DNA from: Streptomyces phaeolivaceus
GTDB taxonomy: Bacteria > Actinomycetota > Actinomycetes > Streptomycetales > Streptomycetaceae
Reading direction: 5' to 3'
Length of the DNA: 64,000 nucleotides
Assembly: GCF_009184865.1 (NCBI RefSeq)
Contig: NZ_CP045096.1
Coordinates: 6,944,001 to 7,008,000 of the forward strand
The position numbers were made by a program, and so were the translations under genes. Below the pieces are notes generated by a model, which had not been told where the DNA came from, ran no database searches, and saw only the letters and a list, made by a program, of their open reading frames with translations. Numbering within the stretch: position 1 is the stretch's first letter; the number at the start of each line of letters is the position of its first letter. Of the stretch, positions 16,289 to 23,547 are shown piece after piece.

Positions 16289-16602
16289 CGCAGGACGGCC
16301 ACCACCCCGCTCCCCCCACCCGCCGTATCCCGGTCCGCATGTGCGTGCACTGCCGACAGATGACGAGCGCTCCGGTGGTGGTCCACGAGGAACACGCCGC
16401 CACGGGCCCGGGCTTCACCGTCTACGCGTGCCCGGAATGCGCGGCGCACTATCCGCCACCGTCCGACGCGTTGGAGTTCCTGGACTCGGCCCGGAAGCCG
16501 TCCGAAATGACCCTCCGGGTCTACCGGGTCCCACCGGACGGCCGAACCGACCAGAGCCGTGCCGAACCGGACGCTGATCCACCCCGTCGCCGACAGCCCT
16601 GA
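16285..16602 (+). CDS. Small zinc-ribbon hypothetical protein
   Basis: 105 residues with CVHC and CPEC knuckles about 30 residues apart, a likely structural zinc site. Coupled to the preceding gene (ATGA). No enzymatic motif. GntR plus short zinc-ribbon genes of this type are common as orphan modules in Streptomyces; function unknown. Confidence 0.72.
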   Translation: MTQDGHHPAPPTRRIPVRMCVHCRQMTSAPVVVHEEHAATGPGFTVYACPECAAHYPPPSDALEFLDSARKPSEMTLRVYRVPPDGRTDQSRAEPDADPPRRRQP

Positions 16603-16636
16603 CGGCAGTCGGCCCGCACGGCCAGGACTCCCGCCT

Positions 16637-16660
16637 GTCCCGTTCACATGTGAACGGGAC
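16637..16660. terminator. Perfect 24-bp palindrome between convergent genes
   Basis: GTCCCGTTCA-CATG-TGAACGGGAC is a perfect palindrome between the zinc-ribbon gene (+) and the restriction gene (-). Its position suggests a bidirectional terminator with a 10-bp stem; there is no U-run. A protein-binding palindrome is the alternative. Confidence 0.55.
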
Positions 16661-16738
16661 AAGCCTGGTGTGCCCCGACCCTCCCTTGCGGTGAGTGTCC
16701 GTCGCGCGGCTCTGTGGCATTCAGTAATTCCGCTACCT

Positions 16739-17671
16739 TCATCCCTCGGGAGCGTCGAGCGCGGCAATTTCTGTTGTGGTCGGCTCTGGTATTTCGGCCA
16801 ACTCCCACTCAACAGTACTGAGATCTACTCCAAATCGGTTATTCTCTTCCAGGAACACATCCTCCCGGAAGACAAGGAGAGACTTGGGTTCGTTCCCGGC
16901 GCCCTTCGCTTCCTGCCATATCATTTTCGCAGGATGGTTGCGAAATTCCTTCAATTCCTTGTCGCGTAGCTCGTCCGCTGGCATCAGTGAGATGCTGATT
17001 GCTGCGGAGATGAGATTGCTCATTTCGGCACTACTGTAACTGCGGTTGCAGAGGAGTCCCGCTGCCCGCTTCCGTCCCGGATGGATCGAATCCCAGACCG
17101 AGCGGGCGTTCCTCCGTCCCTGGCCCGGCGGGTTTCCTCCAAAGCCAGTCATCATGGTGTTCCAGAGGACAGGGCTATTGCTACGTAGAAGGGCCCGCTC
17201 TCCCAGAACGATCCAGATATCATCGAGGGTTAGATATCTGACATCGAAATGCGAGGCGTCGATATTACCTGCCTCGTTGATGCTTCTTCGATGATCTTTT
17301 ATTCGGCTGAAAAGTTTGGGTTCGGTCAGATTCGGCGGATCTCCGTAATTGCTGTCGCCGGCCGAAGCCTTCCCCACGTAGATGGGCACATCGGAACCCT
17401 TCAATCCGTGATAGATGTCGAGATCGCCCTTGTAGTAAAGCGCATATAGCCCTGCGCCCGGAAATGTCTGGACCTTGTCCAAGGGTGTGCGCGGGCGTCT
17501 GTTCATCTCCTCTCGAAGATTGCGGCTGAGCAAGTCAATACCCAGCGGGTTGAATTGCAGAGGCGTCGCGCCATCGGGGCTGGGAATCATGCGGGAGATT
17601 TTACCCGCTGACTCAGCCCGCAAAGTGCTGCCAGGCTTGGGTGCTTGCGCATCGCAAATGAGATGCGCCAT
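16739..17671 (-). CDS. Eco29kI-type GIY-YIG restriction endonuclease
   Basis: 310 residues. The GIY-YIG core reads GAGLYALYY (73-80) and PIYVGKA (96-102), then RIKDH giving Arg123-x3-His127, Glu158 in LGERA and Asn171 in LWNTMM. This matches the Tyr/Tyr/Arg/His/Glu/Asn set of R.Eco29kI, an enzyme that cuts CCGCGG. The GFGGNPPGQGRRNARS segment is also typical. GC content and codon choice are clearly lower than in the neighbours, indicating transfer. It lies 18 bp after the Vsr gene; the start is uncertain (17671 or 17590, neither with a strong ribosome site). Restricts unmethylated incoming DNA. Confidence 0.85.
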   Translation of the reverse strand: MAHLICDAQAPKPGSTLRAESAGKISRMIPSPDGATPLQFNPLGIDLLSRNLREEMNRRPRTPLDKVQTFPGAGLYALYYKGDLDIYHGLKGSDVPIYVGKASAGDSNYGDPPNLTEPKLFSRIKDHRRSINEAGNIDASHFDVRYLTLDDIWIVLGERALLRSNSPVLWNTMMTGFGGNPPGQGRRNARSVWDSIHPGRKRAAGLLCNRSYSSAEMSNLISAAISISLMPADELRDKELKEFRNHPAKMIWQEAKGAGNEPKSLLVFREDVFLEENNRFGVDLSTVEWELAEIPEPTTTEIAALDAPEG

Positions 17672-17689
17672 TCGTCCATGCTGAAAAAG

Positions 17690-18487
17690 TTATGTTTCGC
17701 TTGATCCCGTTTTGTCAACCAGTGTCCGTACAGCGCTGATGACTTGCGCGGCTGCCGCGTCGGGATCCTCGTGCTCCCAGACGCGCACGACCGTCCAGCC
17801 GGCTTCTCGGAGGAGGCGGTCCGTCTCCGCGTCCCTGGCCTGGTTGCCCTCGATCTTGTCGCGCCAGAACTCGGCGTTCTTGCGTGACTCCCGAAGGTGC
17901 TCGGGGCATCCGTGCCAGTAGCAGCCATCGACGAAGACCGCGACCTTCGACTTGGGGAAAAGCACATCGGCGGTTCGTCGCAGTTCGGGTAGTGGCCGCG
18001 CCGCCACGCGGTAGCGAAGACCCTGCTTATGCAGTAGGGACCGGAGCCGCAGCTCGGGCCGGGTGTCCCTGTTCCGATTGGCTCGCATCGCGGCGCGTAC
18101 CGCCGGGGAGGAAGCCCACGAGCCTTCCGCCGGTGGCTCTTCTGTGAGAAGTCCCTTCTCCCAGGCCATTTTCCAGCCCTCCGCGAGATTCGCGGCCCGG
18201 TTCGCGTGCTCGACCTGTCCGAGGTACCGGGCAGGGGACTTGCCGCCGTCGGACCAGCGTAGGTACGCGCGAATGCGTCGAGTGTCAGGTAGCACCTTCA
18301 GTTCCACCGAGGCTCTGGCGAATCTCCCCCCGCCAAGATCCACGGAACGCTTGTGGCGACCACCGGCTGCTCTGTCCTGTTCCGCCGCAGCGGTGCTCCG
18401 GCTCCTGCCAGGGCGTCCCTTCCATGCCCGATCCGGCGGCGCATCGTGCCTCCAACCGCTCTGCGTCCTATCGGAGTCGCTGGTCAC
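17690..18487 (-). CDS. Very-short-patch (Vsr-like) mismatch endonuclease with N-terminal extension
   Basis: 265 residues. The C-terminal Vsr domain (130-255) shows RPELRLR (Glu145), RTADVLF (Asp174, catalytic), FVDGCYWHGCPEH (185-197) and FWRDKIEGNQARD. Vsr nicks T:G mismatches arising from deaminated 5-methylcytosine, protecting the methylated site from mutation. The first 125 residues are extra compared with E. coli Vsr and include RRIRAYLRWSDGGKSP and a helix rich in Ala/Trp; this may be a DNA-binding arm. GTG start overlaps the methyltransferase stop (GTGA). Confidence 0.9.
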   Translation of the reverse strand: MTSDSDRTQSGWRHDAPPDRAWKGRPGRSRSTAAAEQDRAAGGRHKRSVDLGGGRFARASVELKVLPDTRRIRAYLRWSDGGKSPARYLGQVEHANRAANLAEGWKMAWEKGLLTEEPPAEGSWASSPAVRAAMRANRNRDTRPELRLRSLLHKQGLRYRVAARPLPELRRTADVLFPKSKVAVFVDGCYWHGCPEHLRESRKNAEFWRDKIEGNQARDAETDRLLREAGWTVVRVWEHEDPDAAAAQVISAVRTLVDKTGSSET

Positions 18488-19803
18488 TTCTGACGCTCCT
18501 CCGCCTCGTCCAGGACGGCCGCGACAGCTTTGGCGAAGACCTCACCAAGGGCGACGGGTACGGCGTTGCCGAGCTGGCGCATCTTCTCTCCTCGTGGGCC
18601 CCTGAGTTCCCACGTGTCAGGGAAGGTCATCACACGGGCGGTCTCGCGGACTGTCATGTACCTGTGCTTGTACCGGACGCTTCCAGGGGTGGCCTCATCA
18701 GCTACCAACTCGTCGAGGAGCATGACCGACTCGCCGCCGGGCACGCCGTGTACGCCGGCCTTGACGGTCTTGGCCGGGCGATCAAGCTCATTGGGAGTGT
18801 GCCCGTCGTAAATGCGGGCTCCAGGCCAGCCGATGTGTTCCGTGAAGCCGCCTAGGAAGTGCTCGGTGCGATCCAACCACTCGTCTGGAACATCCGGCAG
18901 GGGCTTGTTGTCGCCGATACCGGCGATCGCGTCGCGCAGGGTGTACCAGGGGAGTAGCCCGTCGTCTATCGGCATGGTCTTCGGGAGACGGGCGATGACG
19001 CGCTCCCTCACATGGTCTGGGACGCTGGGGTAGCGCTTCCAGTAGTCCCCGTCCTCCTCCATGGAACGGAGAAGGGCCGTCTCGGAGTGCGTCCTCTTCA
19101 CGAGCCCCTTGAACAACTCGCGATCGACATTCAGGTCGCGACGGAACGCGACGATGATCACGCGGTGGCGGATCTGGGGCACCCCGTAGTCGGCGGCGTT
19201 CACCGGCATCATGACGATGTCGTACCGCTTCTTGGGGTCGTCCGGCTCTTCCTCGCGCCGCTCCAGCAGGGACTCGTAGTGCTGCTCCCAGTTGGTGTCT
19301 TCGGCTCGCTCCTCGAAGGGAAGTTCCAGTTCGCGCTGGATGTAGTCGAAGTAGCGCTTGAAAGAGGGCCTTAGCAAACCGCGCACGTTCTCGCAGATCA
19401 CGGCCTTCGGCTGAATCTGACGGACAGCTCTGAACAGCTGCGGAAACATGTTCCGCTTGTCCTCGTCGCCCTTGGCGACACCGCCGAGACTGAAGGGCTG
19501 GCAAGGAGGGCCGCCAGCGAGTACGTCGACCTGGCCCGCCAGGTATCCCATGTCGAGGTTCTGGACATCGCCCGCGATGAGCGGCACTCTCTCGCCGGGC
19601 CCGGGGGCGCTGGTCGGCCTCTGGTCGTCGGGGAGTCGCCGCGCCACGTTGGCTTCCAGGGTCTCGCAGGCTCGCTTGGCGAACTCGTTGAAGAGCAAGG
19701 GACGGAACCCGGCGCGATGGACGGCCATGGCCAGGCCGCCAGCGCCAGCGAAGAGCTCGACACCCGTGCGGTCCTTCTTTGATCCTTCGTGCAGTTCAGC
19801 CAT
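18484..19803 (-). CDS. C5-cytosine DNA methyltransferase of the restriction system
   Basis: 439 residues with all key C5 motifs: I ELFAGAGGLAMAV (16-28), IV GGPPCQPFS with catalytic Cys101, VI ENV (near 140), VIII QIRHRVI (near 210) and X QLGNAVPVALG (near 416-426). The region between motifs VIII and IX (about 220-370) is the target-recognition part. Modifies the cytosine in the site cut by the neighbouring nuclease, by analogy CCGCGG. First gene of the M-V-R operon; no ribosome site upstream, and the promoter placement suggests a leaderless transcript. Confidence 0.93.
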   Translation of the reverse strand: MAELHEGSKKDRTGVELFAGAGGLAMAVHRAGFRPLLFNEFAKRACETLEANVARRLPDDQRPTSAPGPGERVPLIAGDVQNLDMGYLAGQVDVLAGGPPCQPFSLGGVAKGDEDKRNMFPQLFRAVRQIQPKAVICENVRGLLRPSFKRYFDYIQRELELPFEERAEDTNWEQHYESLLERREEEPDDPKKRYDIVMMPVNAADYGVPQIRHRVIIVAFRRDLNVDRELFKGLVKRTHSETALLRSMEEDGDYWKRYPSVPDHVRERVIARLPKTMPIDDGLLPWYTLRDAIAGIGDNKPLPDVPDEWLDRTEHFLGGFTEHIGWPGARIYDGHTPNELDRPAKTVKAGVHGVPGGESVMLLDELVADEATPGSVRYKHRYMTVRETARVMTFPDTWELRGPRGEKMRQLGNAVPVALGEVFAKAVAAVLDEAEERQK

Positions 19804-19809
19804 TTCGAA

Positions 19810-19837
19810 AGCATACCGCGGAGTTGTCGATCTTCAA
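19810..19837 (-). promoter_or_regulatory. Predicted methyltransferase promoter with CCGCGG abutting the -10 box
   Basis: On the minus strand TTGAAG (19832-19837) and TATGCT (19810-19815) are separated by 16 bases, and the ATG lies 6 bases after the -10, implying a leaderless mRNA. CCGCGG (19816-19821) sits immediately upstream of the -10. If the island recognises CCGCGG, methylation or enzyme binding here could tune the methyltransferase, as described for CfrBI-type systems. Confidence 0.55.
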
Positions 19838-19920
19838 GCCACTTCGAGCTGACGGTTCGGCCGCGTGCACAAGTCACCGATAGGGTTTCCGGGATCATGT
19901 CGACCAAGGGAGAGGGACGG

Positions 19921-20808
19921 ATGGCGCCGGTGGTGGATTCCGACGACGAGACGCAGTACCACAAGGACTTCACTCTGAGCATCACCAAGGCGCTCGGTGA
20001 CCAGCTGGCCGCCGCACTTGAGGGCCTGGACAGGGCTCCCCTCATAGAGGAAAGCATCGCGCGGCTCAAGGAGAAGCCCGGGGTCTACCAGCTCTACCTG
20101 AACGGCGCGTTCGTCTACGTCGGCAAGGCCGACAAGTCTCTGCCCGCTCGCCTTCGCCATCACCTCCGCAAGATCTCCGGGCGTCGCAACATCTCTCTGG
20201 CGGAGATGTCCTTCTCGTGCCTGTACGTGGCGGAGGACTTTTCCGCCCTCGCCCCCGAACAATTGCTGATCAGCCATCACAAGGGCATGGGCAACATCCC
20301 ATGGAACAACAACGGCTTCGGGAACAAGGACCCTGGCCGTCAGCGGGACAGCACGGTCCTGAAGCAGAACCACTTCGACGTCGCTTTCCCCATCGACCTG
20401 GACCGACCGATCGAGGGACTGAGGGCGGGCGAGATGACGCTGCACGCACTCCTGGAGACGATCAAGGGCGGGCTCCCGTACAACTTCCGATACGGGAAGA
20501 CGGCGGATTTCACGACCCGGCGTGTCCACGTTCCGGCAGCGGGAATGACGGCCGACGAGGTCTTCCAGCTCGTATCCGCCGAGATAACGGACAAGTGGCA
20601 GGTAGTCGCCCTCATGGGCTACGTGATCATGTACGACGACAGGCCCGACACGTATCGGAGCGCGTGGCGGTACTACCGAGACGGGCAGCGCGTCAGTGCC
20701 GTTCCTGAGTCGGAGCCAGTGGGGGAAATCGAAGCCGATCCATCGAGACTGGATGATCGAGCGGATGGGATTGAGGTCGGAACATTTGATGACACACTGA
20801 CCGAATGA
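19921..20808 (+). CDS. Second Eco29kI-like GIY-YIG nuclease
   Basis: 295 residues. KPGVYQLYL (52-60) and FVYVGKA (64-70) form the GIY-YIG core; RLRHH gives Arg77-x3-His81, then Glu113 (APEQLLI) and Asn129-131 in PWNNNGFGNKDPGRQRD. The PWN..GFGN..PG..R block parallels the other nuclease of the island, so both belong to one catalytic family. The C-terminal 150 residues are unrelated to it. I chose the ATG at 19921 after AGGGAGAGGG; an ATG at 19897 lacks a ribosome site. Divergent from the methyltransferase and coupled by ATGA to the AbrB-like gene. Role unknown: a second restriction subunit or an independent defence nuclease. Confidence 0.8.
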   Translation: MAPVVDSDDETQYHKDFTLSITKALGDQLAAALEGLDRAPLIEESIARLKEKPGVYQLYLNGAFVYVGKADKSLPARLRHHLRKISGRRNISLAEMSFSCLYVAEDFSALAPEQLLISHHKGMGNIPWNNNGFGNKDPGRQRDSTVLKQNHFDVAFPIDLDRPIEGLRAGEMTLHALLETIKGGLPYNFRYGKTADFTTRRVHVPAAGMTADEVFQLVSAEITDKWQVVALMGYVIMYDDRPDTYRSAWRYYRDGQRVSAVPESEPVGEIEADPSRLDDRADGIEVGTFDDTLTE

Positions 20809-20993
20809 TCAGGGAACCAGCAGAGGCCACCCTCTCCGGAGTCGGCACCGTCCAGATCCCTTTGGGGGTACTCGCGGAGGCTGGGCTGTCACCAGGGGCC
20901 GCCGTCGTCGTGTACAGCGATGGGGACGGCCGAATCATCGTGCGTCGAAAGAGCGACACGATCCGTGAACTCTTGGAGACTGGCACGCTGTGA
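20805..20993 (+). CDS. AbrB/MazE-like swapped-hairpin protein
   Basis: 62 residues: TVQIPLGVLAEAGLSPGAAV is a SpoVT/AbrB-type beta-hairpin pattern (polar beta strand, P-x-x-h-h-x-x-h-G), followed by VYSDGDGRIIVRR and a short C-terminal helix. Such proteins bind DNA as dimers and often serve as antitoxins or autorepressors. Translationally coupled to the GIY-YIG nuclease, so it may control nuclease expression or neutralise it directly. Confidence 0.75.
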   Translation: MIREPAEATLSGVGTVQIPLGVLAEAGLSPGAAVVVYSDGDGRIIVRRKSDTIRELLETGTL

Positions 20994-21215
20994 CTCGGTC
21001 TGGAGCCTGTCCGAGACGCGCAGGGTGTTCCGGATCCGGACACGACACCCGCAACCTTGTCGAGGCGCAACCACAGGCCGGGGCCGTTCCACCAGGCCGC
21101 GTGTCCAAGGTGCCGAACCATTCGCCTCAGCGGGCCTGAGCACCCCGCAAAGCAACGCCGCCCGCCAGGCCCCCCGCCGTGGATGAACGGGCTGGGCGGG
21201 CGCGTCACACTCTGA

Positions 21216-22661
21216 TCAGCCCCCGCCCACGTCCACGCTCCGGAGCCGGTCGGCGAGCACCTGGAACCGCGTCCAGGCCCCGGGATCGCTGCCGTCGCCC
21301 AGCGGATAGTGGAGCGCCGGGGCGGACGAGGGCCCGTACGGGACCGGCGGGACGCCCACCGGAGCCAAAGCCGGACCCGGACCCGAATCCGTAGGACGCC
21401 GACCGTTCGCCAGCCCGGCCTCCCGCACGGCTTCCGCCCCGACGGTCAAGGAGACGGGGACCGGCGGAGCCGCGACGTGCGGCGGAACGGTCAGGTCGCG
21501 ACGGCCCGCCCGCAGAGAGACGAGCATGGTCGTGAGGCCGCGCCCGGCGGCGAGCGCCGCGGCAAGCGGCTCGACGGCGTCGAGAGGCGGTGTCTCCTCG
21601 GGCCCGTGACCGAGCGTCAGGGTGACGTCCTCCTCGACCCCGGCGGGCGTACGGCTGACGCGAACGGTGGCGATCGCCGGCCGGTCCGGGTGTCCGACGG
21701 CGACCAGCCACGTGGGTCGAGGAGCCCGGGAGCGGGCAAGCTCGGTCAACTGGCGTGCGTTCCAAGGAAGGTTGACCGGCTCGGCGGTGCTCCAGCCGAC
21801 CGGTGGCTCACCGGTGAGGCGCCGCCAGGCCGCCTCCAACGCGCCGCCCAGCACGAGGCGTTCGTCCGGGGCGTGGCGCAACCGCAGCTGGACGACGAGC
21901 TGCCGCTCACCGGAGCCGTCCGGGTCACTGAAGGCGCGGGCGGCGAGCGTCGTACCGTCCTCGTCGCGTACGGGGCCGAAGGTGCCGTTCCGCCACTGGA
22001 GCACGGCACCCGACAAGCCATCGTAGTAGCCGTGGTCGGGATGCTGGACGACCCACCGGTTGGGCAGGCCTCGCAGGGCCGTGCGCGTGGCGAGGGTCAG
22101 GCGGGTGGTGGGCGGGGTGACGATCTGCAGCGCCCGGTCGGCGGCGGTCGCGGCGCGCAGCGCGTCGGAGAGCCAGGTGGTCATGGAGACGACCGGACGG
22201 TCCTGGATGACCACCGCAGTGGAGGTGGTGAGGACGTCCACGGCGGGGACGGCGGTGTCCGGTACCGGTACGGCCGAGACATCGGTGGTGAGCGGGACGA
22301 CCTCGGTGGTGGCGGCTCCGGGCGGCCAGACGACCCCGCCGAGCACGGCCGCGAGCCGCCCGGCGAACGAGCCCGCCAGCCGTTCCCCCTCGGCGACAGC
22401 CGTCGACGCCCGCGCCTCGGTCCACCACACCGGCCCGTCCGGCACCTCACAACCCAGCAACCGCCCGACTTCCCCAGGCACCTGAATCAGAACCGGCACC
22501 TCCACCGACACCAACGCCCGCCCACCAGGCGCACAGAGCTGCATGACAGCCCCCTCAGCAGACCCCTTCACCCCGAGACCGGGCCCGCCCGCGTAGAGCC
22601 CCGCCAACACGGTCCGCACATCCGGCATCGTCGGCGTCAGGGCTATGACGTCCTTGGTCAC
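21216..22661 (-). CDS. DUF6177-like protein of the toxin operon
   Basis: 481 residues, mostly beta-rich and hydrophobic, without transmembrane helices or catalytic motifs that I recognise. It resembles actinobacterial DUF6177 proteins, which occur beside type VII-like secreted effectors; this assignment rests on remembered pattern and context. Internal features: DRPVVSMTTWLSDALRAAT (about 170), RWVVQHPDHGYYDGLSGA (about 225) and a Pro-rich tail. GTG start after GGAAGAGG. It follows the immunity candidate by 31 bp. Confidence 0.65.
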   Translation of the reverse strand: MTKDVIALTPTMPDVRTVLAGLYAGGPGLGVKGSAEGAVMQLCAPGGRALVSVEVPVLIQVPGEVGRLLGCEVPDGPVWWTEARASTAVAEGERLAGSFAGRLAAVLGGVVWPPGAATTEVVPLTTDVSAVPVPDTAVPAVDVLTTSTAVVIQDRPVVSMTTWLSDALRAATAADRALQIVTPPTTRLTLATRTALRGLPNRWVVQHPDHGYYDGLSGAVLQWRNGTFGPVRDEDGTTLAARAFSDPDGSGERQLVVQLRLRHAPDERLVLGGALEAAWRRLTGEPPVGWSTAEPVNLPWNARQLTELARSRAPRPTWLVAVGHPDRPAIATVRVSRTPAGVEEDVTLTLGHGPEETPPLDAVEPLAAALAAGRGLTTMLVSLRAGRRDLTVPPHVAAPPVPVSLTVGAEAVREAGLANGRRPTDSGPGPALAPVGVPPVPYGPSSAPALHYPLGDGSDPGAWTRFQVLADRLRSVDVGGG

Positions 22662-22692
22662 GGTTCTGGGCCTCTTCCAGTCGATCTGATTC

Positions 22693-23547
22693 TTAGACCC
22701 TGGCCCACGGCAGCTCCGTGGGCCGACGATGCCAGTACCAGGCGCGGCCGTTCAGGTCGCCGACCTCGTGCTTCACCGCGGTCGTCAAAGCGAGACCTTG
22801 ATCGTCGACCGTTAGATCGCGGTAGACCGCGTCGAGTTCACGCACAGCGGCTTCGGCGGCTTTTCTCTCAGTTTCAGAGAGCTCGCTGACAGCAGAGTCG
22901 AGCTGATCGCGGAATTCCAGATCCTCTTGGTAGAGATCGGCTGAATACCAGCCATCGGGCGGCCAGCCGGAGCGCAGACGTACACAGAGACGCTCCCAGT
23001 TCCCCAGGAGGGCTCTGATGGAAACGGGCTTTTCGTCGGGTTCGGTCAGTCTTGCCGAGTCGGTCAACGGCGTTTGGATATTGAAAGCCCTCACTACTTC
23101 CGGGAATCGTTGGACGGAAAGATGAGGGAACGCCGCGATGGGTGCTTCTGCCGACTCGACGGAAGCATCCGATCCCGAGCAATCCGATTGGAGAACTCGT
23201 GCCAGTGTCGTCGTGCCCGACGGCAAGGCGACTTTCCGAATCCATGGGAGTGCGCCGTCCCACTCGAAGAAAACCGGGGCCGAGAGGCAGCGGGCGAAGT
23301 GCAGGGCGAGTTGCTCATCGGAAGGCTGATGCGTCACCTCATCGCCTGCGTATACGCTCAGAGACCAGTTCAGGTCTCCCGTGAGGTGCTCGTACTCACA
23401 GGTGAGCGTCGCGTCCCAGTTTCGGTCCTCCAGTTCGGAGGCTTCCGACACATCGATCTCGGCGAGTTGTGCTCCGAAGGCTTCCGCGAGAATCGCGGGC
23501 AGCCGTTCTGGAAGCCCGTTGCCGATGGTCATGAAGCCGTACATCAT
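22693..23547 (-). CDS. Candidate immunity protein
   Basis: 284 residues, acidic and soluble, not recognised by family. It follows the toxin gene with an ATGA overlap (23544-23547), the normal position for a cognate immunity gene. N-terminal MMYGFMTIGNGLPERLPAIL, then a domain with WNWSL-type aromatic positions (CEYEHLTGDLNWSLSVYAGD) and C-terminal WYWHRRPTELPWARV. Codon bias is weaker than in core genes (several AT-ending codons), as in horizontally moving immunity genes. Function inferred from position only. Confidence 0.65.
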   Translation of the reverse strand: MMYGFMTIGNGLPERLPAILAEAFGAQLAEIDVSEASELEDRNWDATLTCEYEHLTGDLNWSLSVYAGDEVTHQPSDEQLALHFARCLSAPVFFEWDGALPWIRKVALPSGTTTLARVLQSDCSGSDASVESAEAPIAAFPHLSVQRFPEVVRAFNIQTPLTDSARLTEPDEKPVSIRALLGNWERLCVRLRSGWPPDGWYSADLYQEDLEFRDQLDSAVSELSETERKAAEAAVRELDAVYRDLTVDDQGLALTTAVKHEVGDLNGRAWYWHRRPTELPWARV

